Origin: Acinetobacter sp. ANC 3832
Lineage (GTDB): Bacteria; Pseudomonadota; Gammaproteobacteria; Pseudomonadales; Moraxellaceae
Direction: 5' to 3'
Length of the DNA stretch: 64,000 nt
Assembly: GCF_002135415.1 (NCBI RefSeq)
Contig: NZ_NEGJ01000008.1
Location: 62,002 to 126,001, forward strand
The translations under genes and the position numbers were made by a program. Positions 29,489-38,753 of the stretch are shown here, piece after piece. The notes beneath the pieces are model-generated. The model ran no database searches. It saw only the letters and a program-made list of their open reading frames with translations, and was not told where the DNA came from. Numbering within the stretch: the stretch's first letter is position 1; each line of letters opens with the position of its first letter.

Positions 29489-31504
29489 CTATATATGAGA
29501 AGACATTGTATTTACATCAAATAATGAGATTTTTATATTATATAAAACAACACTCACCTGATTTTCAGAAATTTGACCTTTATGCTGCGTTTGTAAAGAA
29601 GCAATAAAGTCTGCAAGTTCGACAGAAGGTTTTGTATCAAGATTCGCTATCTTTAATTCCAGAAAATTTAAAATATTTTCAATTAAGCGATTCGCTTGAT
29701 TATATAAATCAGGACTTTTTTGCTTTTGTACATATTGTTTTAAATCCAATAAATTAACTCCCAAGCGAATGTCTTGCATAATATGAGTATCTTCATAAAT
29801 ATTTTGCGTATTTGAATTTTTGACTCGTGGTAAAAGTTGATAAATTTTATCTAACATTCGATCAATAAAATGCTCTCTTTCTCGTTGATAACGATGAGGT
29901 CGAATTGTTCGTTGTACTGTAGAAATAATATCTTTTAATGCATATTTTTCAATTTGACTAGCAACCCATAAAGGTTGTTTTGAACGTAAAGCATGCATCA
30001 TAAAAATAGCAATACTCACGCCTAAAACAGTCGCTAAACAACCATTTAATGTGGTTAATACATCAGCTTGATAGTTATTTTTAAGTCCTAATAATGTTGC
30101 AATATTGGTCGCAAGCACCATCCCAATAAATGCAGTTTTAGGATTGGTCATTAAAATACCCAAACCAATGAATAATGGTGACAAGACCAGAACCAACATT
30201 TCAAAAGTACTGATACTCGGTAAAATCAAAATGGTATAAAGCATGACAATAATAGATGAGCCAATAACACACTTCATAAACAGTTTAAGTGTAGGCAATG
30301 CACTGTCTAAAGTCGCAAAAAAAGAACATGCAACAGCAGCCATCATGGGCATCGCTGAACTATTGAGATCCCAACCACAAAAAATCCATAATAAACTAGT
30401 CACCATAACCGTTAAAAATACAGTCAAGGCAGAAAGAAGCGCCAACTTTTGATCAACAAAACGATTTTTCTTAGAAATTTTTGATAAATTATCATACTGA
30501 TTTTTATCTAATTGTTCTTGTAAGCAATGCACTTTATGCATGAAATGCAATAACTCTTGCAGACGTAGAATTAGCGCATAAATTGCAATATTATGTTGGC
30601 TGGAGTCTTTTTCTGCATAGCACGCTTTAAAGTCTTTAATCTCTTGTTTTATTTCATGAAAAGAATCTTCATTTTTTTGATTAGAAGACCAATGCTTTAA
30701 TTTTTGGATTAATAAATCTAAGGTTTCAGGCATGTTTTCAGCGCCAATTAAATTTACTCTTAAATCGATCGAAGAAATAATAGGAATAATTTGGCGCATA
30801 TTATATTGAATATTTTCAACAAGAATTGCCTGTTGTCGCCCTCGTCTACCATCATATTGTAAATGATCAGCAAGTCTTTCTAAATTTAAAGGATAATTCG
30901 CCACACTGTGTAAAATCTCATAGCCAATTTCTTGTTTCTTTTCTTGATGTTCTAGTGTTACCCCAATCAGTTTATAAACATCACTAATCCAACGATCAAT
31001 CGTATGTTTAACCGCTTTAAATATTTGGTTTGGTAATACGATACTGTGAATAACACCACTAATGGTCACACCAATTAAAATTTCTTGTACTCGACTGATG
31101 CTAATCGTGAAAATATTTTCAGGCGTGGATACGCTTGGAAATGCAATAAACGAAATGGTATAGCCTGCAAGCATGAACATATAGCTACGTGGCGAACGAT
31201 CTTGCAAAGAAATATACAAACACGTTGCAGTCCACAGTGCTAAAGCTGTGCATAAAATAATAGGTGTATCAACAAAATTTGAAACTAAAATCAGTGCGCC
31301 AGTTGCACCCAAAAAAGTTCCTAAAAAACGATATAAACCTTTAGATAAAGTTGAAGAAGAAAATGGTTGTGAGGCAATAAAAACAGTTGTCACAGCCCAA
31401 CCAGGATTATCTAAATTAAAAGCCAATGAAATATATAAAGCAATAATAGCGGCAATAGTGGTTTTAAATGTAAATAACCATGCATCCTTAGAAATATTGA
31501 ACAC
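29489..31504 (-). CDS. FUSC-family (fusaric acid/aromatic acid) inner-membrane exporter
   Basis: The protein has 671 residues in the two-repeat FUSC plan. It has an N-terminal block of hydrophobic helices (about 10-165), a cytoplasmic helical region of about 200 residues, a second hydrophobic block (about 350-510) with the repeat-type motif AMPMMAAVACSFFATLDSA, and a soluble tail. WAVTTVFIASQPFSSSTLSKGLYRFLG is close to the AaeB/YccS signature when read in pieces (GWAVTTVFIASQP, then GLYRFLGT). AaeB-type proteins export aromatic acids with a periplasmic adaptor. No adaptor gene is adjacent. About 216 bp of AT-rich sequence separates it from the next gene. Confidence 0.82.
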   Translation of the reverse strand: MFNISKDAWLFTFKTTIAAIIALYISLAFNLDNPGWAVTTVFIASQPFSSSTLSKGLYRFLGTFLGATGALILVSNFVDTPIILCTALALWTATCLYISLQDRSPRSYMFMLAGYTISFIAFPSVSTPENIFTISISRVQEILIGVTISGVIHSIVLPNQIFKAVKHTIDRWISDVYKLIGVTLEHQEKKQEIGYEILHSVANYPLNLERLADHLQYDGRRGRQQAILVENIQYNMRQIIPIISSIDLRVNLIGAENMPETLDLLIQKLKHWSSNQKNEDSFHEIKQEIKDFKACYAEKDSSQHNIAIYALILRLQELLHFMHKVHCLQEQLDKNQYDNLSKISKKNRFVDQKLALLSALTVFLTVMVTSLLWIFCGWDLNSSAMPMMAAVACSFFATLDSALPTLKLFMKCVIGSSIIVMLYTILILPSISTFEMLVLVLSPLFIGLGILMTNPKTAFIGMVLATNIATLLGLKNNYQADVLTTLNGCLATVLGVSIAIFMMHALRSKQPLWVASQIEKYALKDIISTVQRTIRPHRYQREREHFIDRMLDKIYQLLPRVKNSNTQNIYEDTHIMQDIRLGVNLLDLKQYVQKQKSPDLYNQANRLIENILNFLELKIANLDTKPSVELADFIASLQTQHKGQISENQVSVVLYNIKISLFDVNTMSSHI

Positions 31505-31720
31505 TGTTGTCCCTAACTTTTATCGCCCATTTTAAACAAGAATTATATTCTCAAATAATGATAAATTGTTAGATTAAAATAGTGATAAATATAAAAACAG
31601 TGGCATCAATATCATTAAATCATTTTTAGTTTGCATAATTTTTTTTATTTCCCTTCGAAAAATACAGCGTTTGTTAAGAGTTATGTAAGAAGTCAATTAG
31701 AAATCTGGTATAAAATTAGT

Positions 31721-32614
31721 TTACTCTGTCACCCAAGCTTGGTCTATTTGATTAATTAAGCGCTGATTCAGTTGTTGTTGATGTATTTGCCAAGCATCTA
31801 TCTCAGCTTGTGTAGGTTCATTTTGTCCATCTGAAGCACTGAGAAATCGTTTAAAAAAGCTTTGATAATGATAAGCAGAAACATCACCTGTAATATCAGC
31901 ACCTATTAATTTTGCATAACATGCATGTATTAAATCATGTAAATGACTTTCTAAAAAATGACCTTGATCCCAATTGGTCTTCACAACTTCTTTAGATAAC
32001 ACATCTTTATCAATGGATAAATAAATTGAGTATTTCAATGCAGAAATTTCAGTTAAAAAAGCAGACATTAAAGCATCAGGATTTTCAAAACCATGCCAAG
32101 CATTTTTTGCACCAATAAAGCGTGTCCATTCTGCATTCTGCCGAACACTCCAATAATGCAACTTGCCTTTTTGTAAGGCTGTCCAATGATTTTCCCAAGC
32201 ATGCCTTAAACTAATATCAGTAGAACTAATACCAATAACATCAATACGTGCAATATTTTCAAGCTTACTTGCCCAATGCACCCATGACCCGCAATGAATT
32301 CCAAAAGGATAGCGCATATTGTCAGGATGGTTATCGCAAACAATCAAATGGAATGTTTGATCTGTTGGCAATCGTGACAATAATAACTGGGTAATATGAT
32401 GATAATCTCCACTGCCTATTAGCACTGTGCCTAAATTTAAAGAATCAGGTAGTTGATCTGAAAGATAATGTTCAAGCTGTTTAAATTGATCCCATTTACA
32501 TCCAAAACGGATTTTTTCTTGCCATGCAGATAAATCAATCTCTAAGCTATGATTCGGTTTTCCCGCAGAATCATCAAAATTCAAAACAATGGGACGGCGT
32601 GATATTGAAGTCAT
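31721..32614 (-). CDS. Arginase/ureohydrolase-fold protein of unknown function
   Basis: The ATG at 32614 (MTSISRRPIV, 297 residues) shares TAATG with the upstream acyltransferase stop, which favours it over a start 11 codons earlier. Three stretches recall the metal-binding motifs of ureohydrolases, in the right order: IGSGDYHHIT (for GGDH), CDNHPDN (for DAHxD), and LSIDKDVLS (for SxDxD). This suggests a hydrolase of a guanidino or amide bond. Overall divergence from true arginase is large, and the usual DPxxxP ending is absent. It is the last gene of the minus-strand arm of an unknown cluster. Confidence 0.65.
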   Translation of the reverse strand: MTSISRRPIVLNFDDSAGKPNHSLEIDLSAWQEKIRFGCKWDQFKQLEHYLSDQLPDSLNLGTVLIGSGDYHHITQLLLSRLPTDQTFHLIVCDNHPDNMRYPFGIHCGSWVHWASKLENIARIDVIGISSTDISLRHAWENHWTALQKGKLHYWSVRQNAEWTRFIGAKNAWHGFENPDALMSAFLTEISALKYSIYLSIDKDVLSKEVVKTNWDQGHFLESHLHDLIHACYAKLIGADITGDVSAYHYQSFFKRFLSASDGQNEPTQAEIDAWQIHQQQLNQRLINQIDQAWVTE

Positions 32615-33690
32615 TATGATTGAATATCCTGTATTTTCGTATGCCAATGTGAATCAGATTCAAAAAAATGTCGTAATTTTCCTAAAATAAAACGTAAAAC
32701 AGGCTGCCTAATCCAGACCAAATGTCGAGTAAAAGTAAATTTTGCACCTAATTTTTCTTTTACTTCTGGATCTGTCCATCCAGCAACATAAAATTTTAAT
32801 CCACGTTGTTTAGCGTAATCTAAATTGATAAACCAACTAATGAAATAGATATTGTATTCGGTCGAAAGTGGATAATTTAGACCAATATATTTGTCGATTA
32901 ATTTATCTTGAAATTCATAGCAAATATTATAAGCAATTAATTTTTGGTTTTTTGAATATAAAAAAACTTTTGCTTTACTTAGGCTATTTTGTAAAATATC
33001 ATCAAAAAAAGACGCTGTTAACAGATCAAAATGAATATCACTTTGTGTATAAACAGCCAAATAAAGCTGATAAAGCTCCTGTCTAAAGCTCTCATCTAAA
33101 AAGCGATCATGTCCTGTATCGAGGGTTTCAATTTGAAGCTCATCTAAACTTTTTAATTTTCGTTTTAAATTTTTACGGCGACTTTTAGACAATCGTGATA
33201 AATACTCTTCACGATTTTCAAAATCAATAGGAACATAAGCTAAAGCCTGCCCTTCAACAGATAAAAAACCCATTTTTTCAGCACTCTCGATCAGTTCACA
33301 GCTATATCTATTTTCTTCAGCTGTTAATAATGGAGAATTTAAAGGCAAGTCTTTAATAATGGTTAAACTCTGCTTTTGTGCATTTTCCTTTAGCTTTTGG
33401 GTTATATCTTCAACCTTAAATCGGTTTGATAATGGTGTATATTCCGTAACTGTTGTACCCATAAAACAAGTCGATAAATACAATAACCTCCCCCAATATG
33501 GATACCCCCAAGCCGATTCTATTTTTTTCCGTAGTGGTACATCTAACGTAGTTAATAGATTGAAATTAGTATAAAAAAAAGGTAAAAAATCTTGAGAATT
33601 TTGAACTTTAAAAGTCTCTGGTGGATGCTTAATAAAAGCATCCACCAGAGATTGCGGTTCTAATTGATTTAAATTAGTCTGCATATTCAT
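32614..33690 (-). CDS. FemAB-like GNAT acyltransferase
   Basis: The ATG at 33690 gives 358 residues; a TTG one codon earlier is also open. The basic SRKSRRKNLKRKLK-like stretch near residue 155 (read SKSRRKNLKRKLK) and the following GNAT core with LIAYNICYEF and YIGLNYPLS match the FemAB-like/Acetyltransf_6 group. These proteins transfer acyl or aminoacyl groups from CoA or tRNA. It lies 14 bp downstream of the class III aminotransferase and runs directly into the arginase-fold gene, so the three act together. The substrate, perhaps the amine produced by the aminotransferase, is an inference. Confidence 0.75.
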   Translation of the reverse strand: MNMQTNLNQLEPQSLVDAFIKHPPETFKVQNSQDFLPFFYTNFNLLTTLDVPLRKKIESAWGYPYWGRLLYLSTCFMGTTVTEYTPLSNRFKVEDITQKLKENAQKQSLTIIKDLPLNSPLLTAEENRYSCELIESAEKMGFLSVEGQALAYVPIDFENREEYLSRLSKSRRKNLKRKLKSLDELQIETLDTGHDRFLDESFRQELYQLYLAVYTQSDIHFDLLTASFFDDILQNSLSKAKVFLYSKNQKLIAYNICYEFQDKLIDKYIGLNYPLSTEYNIYFISWFINLDYAKQRGLKFYVAGWTDPEVKEKLGAKFTFTRHLVWIRQPVLRFILGKLRHFFESDSHWHTKIQDIQS

Positions 33691-33704
33691 CAAGAGATCT
33701 AGAC

Positions 33705-35144
33705 TTACATTTCACGTTTTGCACGGTTTAGAACTTGTTCCAGTAACACCATCGCTTGATCAATTTCAGAACGTGAAATTTCTAATGATGGTGCAAAGGT
33801 AATGACGTTTTTATAGTATCCACCTACATCGAGTACCAAGCCGCATTTTTGACCTTGATATTCCAATGTACCTGATAAACCAATATCAACCATTTTATCC
33901 AATAGTTCTTTATTCGGTGTGAAACTATCCGTTTGACAAATTTCAGCACGTAATGCTAAACCTAAGCCATCGACATCGCCAATTTCAGGATGACGTTTTT
34001 GTAAATCTTTTAAGCCTTCTAAGAAATATGCACCGCTTTCCATAATTTGTTTTTCATAATCTTTTTCAGCCAGCATTTTCATGACTTCTAATCCCACTGC
34101 TGTACCCAATGGATTTGATGCAAATGTTGAATGTGTCGAGCCTACAGGGAACATTTGTGGATTAATGATTTCCTCTTTTGCCCATACACCTGCGAGTGGA
34201 TTTAAGCCATTGGTTAATGCTTTACCGAATACAAGAATGTCAGGAGTAATGCCAAAATGTTCAAATGACCACAATTTCCCTGTGCGGTAGAAGCCCATTT
34301 GAATTTCATCAATCACCAGAAGAATACCGTGATCATCCAATACTTTTTTCAACTCAGGATAAAAATTCATTGGTGGAATCACATAACCACCTGTTCCTTG
34401 AATTGTTTCAATATAGAACGCAGCAAATTCACTTTCACGAACTTTTGGATCCCAAACACCATGATATTCATTTTCAAATAGGCGTCTGAATTCTGCGACT
34501 AATTTCACTGCATATTCTTCAGGTGTCATTCCTTTAGGACGGCGGAATGGGTATGGGAATGGAACAAACTGAGCACGATCACCGAAGTGACCATAACGAC
34601 GACGGTAACGATAGCTCGAGGTGATTGAAGATGCGCCTAATGTACGCCCATGATAACCACCTTCAAAGGCAAACATTCGACTTTTACCGTCAGTAAAATT
34701 ACGAACCAATTTGAGTGAATCTTCAATGGCTTGTGAACCACCCACGTTATAGTGAATACGACCTTGAACCCCCGTTTTTTTTAGCATGTCCTCAGCAATG
34801 ACTTTGCTCAATTCAATTTTAGTTGGATGTAAATATTGGCTTGCAATTTGAGGAAGCTCATGAATTTGCTGAATTAAAGCCTGATCTAAACGCGGATTTT
34901 TATAGCCAAAATTGACTGCTGAATACCACATTTGTAAATCTAAATAAGGTGTATCGTTATCATCATAAATATAGCTACCTTGGCAATTGGTAAATATTTT
35001 AGGAGGATTAACATAGTGAACGGTATCACCATGAGAGCAATATTTTGCTTCATCTGCCAATAATTGGGCTTCGTCTAATTTGGCACGTTTTGGGAAATTC
35101 AGCATAGATGACTGCTCTTCTACATGTTGATGGTTATCGTTCAT
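33705..35144 (-). CDS. Class III PLP-dependent aminotransferase
   Basis: The protein has 479 residues. The PLP lysine is in LVFGKALTNGLNPLAG near residue 312, the cofactor Asp in LLVIDEIQMGFYRTG near 283, and the phosphate-binding turn in YNVGGSQAIEDSLK near 128. FEGGYHGRTLGASS is typical of omega-aminotransferases such as ornithine, diaminobutyrate or 4-aminobutyrate transaminases. The substrate cannot be read. An unusually aromatic, arginine-rich insert (YRYRRRYGHFGDR) lies near 185. The start has AGGTAAAAAT before the ATG. A porin-like gene lies upstream, and an acyltransferase and an arginase-fold gene lie downstream on the same strand. Confidence 0.85.
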   Translation of the reverse strand: MNDNHQHVEEQSSMLNFPKRAKLDEAQLLADEAKYCSHGDTVHYVNPPKIFTNCQGSYIYDDNDTPYLDLQMWYSAVNFGYKNPRLDQALIQQIHELPQIASQYLHPTKIELSKVIAEDMLKKTGVQGRIHYNVGGSQAIEDSLKLVRNFTDGKSRMFAFEGGYHGRTLGASSITSSYRYRRRYGHFGDRAQFVPFPYPFRRPKGMTPEEYAVKLVAEFRRLFENEYHGVWDPKVRESEFAAFYIETIQGTGGYVIPPMNFYPELKKVLDDHGILLVIDEIQMGFYRTGKLWSFEHFGITPDILVFGKALTNGLNPLAGVWAKEEIINPQMFPVGSTHSTFASNPLGTAVGLEVMKMLAEKDYEKQIMESGAYFLEGLKDLQKRHPEIGDVDGLGLALRAEICQTDSFTPNKELLDKMVDIGLSGTLEYQGQKCGLVLDVGGYYKNVITFAPSLEISRSEIDQAMVLLEQVLNRAKREM

Positions 35145-35226
35145 ATTTTTACCTTTTTGCTATTTTCAGTTTTGCTTCTTATGACAAATCCTGAACTAGG
35201 TGAATTAAAAAAAACTTAAGGGATTG

Positions 35227-35973
35227 CTAAAACTTGTAATCAAAACCAATAGATGGTGAAAAGTCAGTATGCTTTTCAATCATTGGGCTATTTGATTGCT
35301 GTTTAGATAAATAGTTAAATTCCATTTCAGCGAAAGCATTCCAATGTTTAGAAATTTGATAATTTGCTGTTAAATTTGCATAAGGATGTATGCTTTGGCT
35401 CGGTTGATAAGCTTGAATGCCCGTTCGAGTAGATTCAGCAGAACTGACACCGTAGTAGTATTGGTTATAATTCGCATCATTCCATTGCAGACCCATTTCA
35501 GGATAAAAAGACCATGCATCTTTTTTGATTTCTGCCAAATATGAAACGGTTGCGACTGTTCCTTTACTTCGTGCGAGTACATCTGTACCAATCTGAGCTT
35601 TTAATGCACCGTATGGGGTTGTGCGCATATAACTAGCCCCTGCCATAACTGACCATTTCCGTTGATCAAGCTGGCTTAACTCACCACTTGGACTGTAATA
35701 AGTTCCGTCATAATAAGCATTCAACCGAAGTTGATTTTTTTCATCATTCAACAGGTACACACCTGCTTCATCACCTTCTGCATATATTTTTTTATTATCA
35801 AAGAATATCGTCGGCAATATACTCTGTTGATAGCTTTTTCCACCTTTATAGGGTTGAAAATCTACTGAATAATCGGCACCAATCGTTAAAGTTGGATGGA
35901 TCTCATCATCTGCAAACACTACAGATGAAACACAAAGTGATCCAATCAATAGAGATAAGCTGGCTATTTTCAT
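35227..35973 (-). CDS. MipA/OmpV-family outer-membrane protein
   Basis: The ATG at 35973 (MKIASLSLLIG, 248 residues) is chosen because it opens a clean signal peptide ending SVVFA-DD; an in-frame ATG 20 codons upstream would bury it. The mature protein is beta-rich with alternating aromatic residues, and it ends in FDYKF, the C-terminal Phe typical of outer-membrane barrels. MipA/OmpV proteins are scaffolds or porins of the outer membrane. The position 82 bp upstream of the aminotransferase suggests a role in passing the cluster's product or substrate through the outer membrane. Confidence 0.75.
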   Translation of the reverse strand: MKIASLSLLIGSLCVSSVVFADDEIHPTLTIGADYSVDFQPYKGGKSYQQSILPTIFFDNKKIYAEGDEAGVYLLNDEKNQLRLNAYYDGTYYSPSGELSQLDQRKWSVMAGASYMRTTPYGALKAQIGTDVLARSKGTVATVSYLAEIKKDAWSFYPEMGLQWNDANYNQYYYGVSSAESTRTGIQAYQPSQSIHPYANLTANYQISKHWNAFAEMEFNYLSKQQSNSPMIEKHTDFSPSIGFDYKF

Positions 35974-36341
35974 GAGCGTGTAATCAGGTAGATAGATACT
36001 TTTATCAGTAATATTAGAATTTATACTTGGCATTGTTTAGACAACCCACGAAGCGTCTTTTCGTCTGGTTAATATGGCGTTTAATTCTTATACGAAACTT
36101 AAAGGAACATATTTAAAACGGAATTGCATAATAATTTGTTATTACAAACTTAAAATTAAATGAAAGTTTATACTCTCTCAAAGCTAAAAGATTAGCTAAA
36201 AATACATAATTACTTGTTTATTATTTAATTAAACATCAATACCCAGCTTAAAAATGCTTATAAACACCCACAATATGATGCTTATATTTTATATTTCCAA
36301 TTGAATTGGCTAAGATTAAATTAAGGATAGCGCATTAAATT
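35974..36341. other. Divergent promoter region of the unknown cluster
   Basis: A 368-bp AT-rich stretch between the porin gene (minus) and phosphatase gene (plus). A 13-bp palindrome CCAATT-G-AATTGG lies at 36297-36309, close to the plus-strand start, and AAGGA at 36325 may be part of its ribosome site. It is a plausible shared control region. No clear pair of -35/-10 boxes was found for either side. Confidence 0.4.
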
Positions 36342-37103
36342 ATGTCATCAATTGATGAAAAAAATAAAGTTGATGAGGCAAATATGTTTCTAATAAGTCA
36401 GCAACACAGCACTACCCCAACCATTCCTTGGCATATTTTATGTGACTTTGATGGGACAATTAGTCTAAATGATACCACCGATCATTTACTGGAAACTTTT
36501 GCCCAAAGTGGTTGGTTAGATATAGAAAAGCAATGGGAACAAGGTCAAATTGGCTCTAAAGTTTGTATGCAAAAGCAAATTGCATTATTGGATATGACTG
36601 AAAAACAGTTACATGACTGCTTAGATCAAGTAGAAATTGATACTGGTTTTTTAGAGCTCGTGAAAATTACCTCTCAATATCATATTCCTCTAACGATTGT
36701 GAGTGATGGACTAGATGTTGTTATTCAGTATGTTCTACGACGTTATAATCTTGCCCATTTACCGATTATTGCCAATCATTTAATCCAAGTTGATGAGCGA
36801 CACTGGGAACTCGAATTTCCCAATACTAATCCACGTTGTATTAGTCAAAGTGGTACCTGTAAATGCAAAGTTGCTCAACAACATGCTCAGGAACATATTA
36901 TTCTGATTGGAGATGGTCGTTCAGATTTTTGTATCGCCGAAACAGCGGATTACGTTTTTGCAAAAAAATCATTAATTGAACATTGTCGTCAAAAAAAGGT
37001 CTTACACACACCTTTTAAAAGCTTTGCAGATATTCATCAACCCTTGGCTAAACTTTTACATAGTGATTTTGAGCTTGATGACTCAGTAATGGTGATCGCA
37101 TGA
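36342..37103 (+). CDS. MtnX-like HAD-IB phosphatase
   Basis: The protein has 253 residues. HAD motif I is ILCDFDGTISLNDTTDHLL near residue 27, motif II is TIVSDGLD near 121, and the metal site is ILIGDGRSDFCIAE near 186. This matches the MtnX/PSP-like phosphoserine or phosphosugar phosphatases, and the SGTCKCK stretch is typical of MtnX. An alternative start at 36384 has a better-placed GAGG, which would remove 14 residues. It opens a five-gene plus-strand operon and overlaps the next gene by 4 bp. The substrate in this cluster is unknown. Confidence 0.82.
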   Translation: MSSIDEKNKVDEANMFLISQQHSTTPTIPWHILCDFDGTISLNDTTDHLLETFAQSGWLDIEKQWEQGQIGSKVCMQKQIALLDMTEKQLHDCLDQVEIDTGFLELVKITSQYHIPLTIVSDGLDVVIQYVLRRYNLAHLPIIANHLIQVDERHWELEFPNTNPRCISQSGTCKCKVAQQHAQEHIILIGDGRSDFCIAETADYVFAKKSLIEHCRQKKVLHTPFKSFADIHQPLAKLLHSDFELDDSVMVIA

Positions 37104-37993
37104 TGAAGGACCATTCCTTTTTTCTAAAAGGTAACCGTACAGGCATTCTGCTAATACATGGTTTAACAGGCACCCCCAATGAAATGCGTGGTATAGCTCG
37201 TTCCTTCCATCAAGCAGGTTATAGTGTTTATGGTGTACAACTCGCAGGACACTGTAGTGACGTAGAAAGCTTAGTCAATACTCAATGGGAAGATTGGTTT
37301 AACAGTGTCTGTGAAGCTGTAACTTTATTAAAACAGCATGTAGATGAACTCTTTGTAGCAGGCTTATCAATGGGGGCTCTCTTGGCCCTCAAATATGCAT
37401 CAGAATATCCAGTTTCAGGTGTAATAAGCTTTAGTCCAACATTTCAATATGATGGTTGGAGTGTACCCTTATGGTCAAAAGTACTTGCACCCATTGTTTT
37501 ACCGACCATATCTGCTTTAAATATTTGTCGTGATAAAATCTTTAATGAAGCAGAACCTTATGGCATAAAAAATGAAAACCTGCGTGCCCGTATAGTCAAT
37601 GCCATGAATAGTGGTAATAGTGCAGAAGCAGGATTACCTGGAAATCCTTGGCATTCCTTATATCAATTACAACGTCTATCTCGAAACGTACGCAAGAATT
37701 TATACAAAATTACCAGTCCAACTTTGTCTTTTCATGCCTATGAAGATGATGTCGCACATCGGCGTAATAGTCAGTTGGTTTATGATCATGTTTCAGGTTA
37801 TAAGCAATTAATTTGGTTGAAAAACAGCTATCACATGATCACTATTGATAATGACCGTAAACAAGTTATTGAAGAATCATTAGAATTTATACAACATTGC
37901 CAATTTAAAATGAAACATCCTCAAACGAATATTGAACCTACAGAAAAAGTTGATCATTTAAATCGAGAAGAAAAAATAGGAACACCTGCATGA
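37100..37993 (+). CDS. Alpha/beta hydrolase (carboxylesterase-like)
   Basis: The protein has 297 residues. The oxyanion segment GILLIHGLTGTPNEMRG near residue 15 and the nucleophile elbow VAGLSMGALLALKYA near 88 (Ser in GLSMG) fit the carboxylesterase Est30/monoacylglycerol lipase group. The acid lies in YEDDVAH and the base in NSYHMITIDND near 251. It hydrolyses an ester or thioester and has no signal peptide, so it is cytoplasmic. The ATGA overlaps on both sides show strict coupling. A hydrophilic tail of about 30 residues is not part of the fold. Confidence 0.83.
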   Translation: MMKDHSFFLKGNRTGILLIHGLTGTPNEMRGIARSFHQAGYSVYGVQLAGHCSDVESLVNTQWEDWFNSVCEAVTLLKQHVDELFVAGLSMGALLALKYASEYPVSGVISFSPTFQYDGWSVPLWSKVLAPIVLPTISALNICRDKIFNEAEPYGIKNENLRARIVNAMNSGNSAEAGLPGNPWHSLYQLQRLSRNVRKNLYKITSPTLSFHAYEDDVAHRRNSQLVYDHVSGYKQLIWLKNSYHMITIDNDRKQVIEESLEFIQHCQFKMKHPQTNIEPTEKVDHLNREEKIGTPA

Positions 37994-38349
37994 ATTGGAC
38001 GGTGTTCGTAGTCTGGTTACTGACGATTAGTATCGATACTATTGGACAATTGGCATTTAAAGCAGCTGCATCTGAAAACACAGCATTTAAAGGATGGACG
38101 CATTGGAAAAATATGGCAAGCCGTGCTTGGTTATGGATTGGAATTTGTAGTTATATTTTTGAATTTGTTGTTTGGCTGGCTTTTCTTTCTCTTGTACCAC
38201 TGTCAGATGGTGTAATGCTCGGTAGTATTAATATTGTGGTGATCATGCTTGCAGGTCGTTTATTCTTTAATGAACAACTCACCAGAAATCGATTGATTGG
38301 TGTCATTCTCATCACCTTAGGCGTTACTGTTGTAGGAATTGGCACATGA
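37990..38349 (+). CDS. SMR/EamA-type half-transporter, first of a pair
   Basis: The protein has 119 residues and four predicted membrane helices, the size of EmrE or ArnE. The first helix contains SIDTIGQLAFKAA; its Asp lies where EmrE has the essential Glu14. The last helix is LIGVILITLGVTVVG. It is followed by a second half-transporter with a 4-bp overlap, as for the ArnE/ArnF flippase pair, so the two probably form a heterodimer. The cargo would be the product of the cluster or a lipid-linked intermediate, which is inference. Confidence 0.75.
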   Translation: MNWTVFVVWLLTISIDTIGQLAFKAAASENTAFKGWTHWKNMASRAWLWIGICSYIFEFVVWLAFLSLVPLSDGVMLGSINIVVIMLAGRLFFNEQLTRNRLIGVILITLGVTVVGIGT

Positions 38350-38753
38350 AATATTTCTATATCATCGGGTTTTTACTATTAATGTGCTTTGATACACTCG
38401 CACAAATTAGTTTTAAATTTGCATCGATACATGCGATGCCACTCAGTTTTGACTTACCTTGGTTAATCCGTGTTTTTAGCCATCCTTGGATTTATGGCGC
38501 ATTTATTGGGTATATTGGTGCTTTTTTTATTTGGATGAGTTTACTCAAACATGCCCCTGTAGGCCCTTCTTTTGCAGCCTCACATTTAGAGTTAATCAGT
38601 GTTACCTTACTGTCCGTTTGGTTGTTCAATGAACCCTTGACTTTGCTCAAAACAATAGGTGCTGTCTTGATTTTAATAGGCGTTTTATTCTTGGCCAAAG
38701 ATGAAACAGAACAGAGCCTTCAAGCTATTGATCAGCAAAACACACCATCATGA
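38346..38753 (+). CDS. SMR/EamA-type half-transporter, second of a pair
   Basis: The protein has 135 residues and four predicted membrane helices. The first helix, MCFDTLAQISFKFA, keeps the acidic residue at the EmrE Glu14 position; LLKHAPVGPSFAASHLELISV is seen in pieces that match the EamA pattern (GPSFAASHLE). The last helix is GAVLILIGVLFLA. Overlaps of 4 bp link it to the other SMR gene and to the aminotransferase. A heterodimeric inner-membrane flippase or exporter is likely. Confidence 0.75.
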   Translation: MKYFYIIGFLLLMCFDTLAQISFKFASIHAMPLSFDLPWLIRVFSHPWIYGAFIGYIGAFFIWMSLLKHAPVGPSFAASHLELISVTLLSVWLFNEPLTLLKTIGAVLILIGVLFLAKDETEQSLQAIDQQNTPS

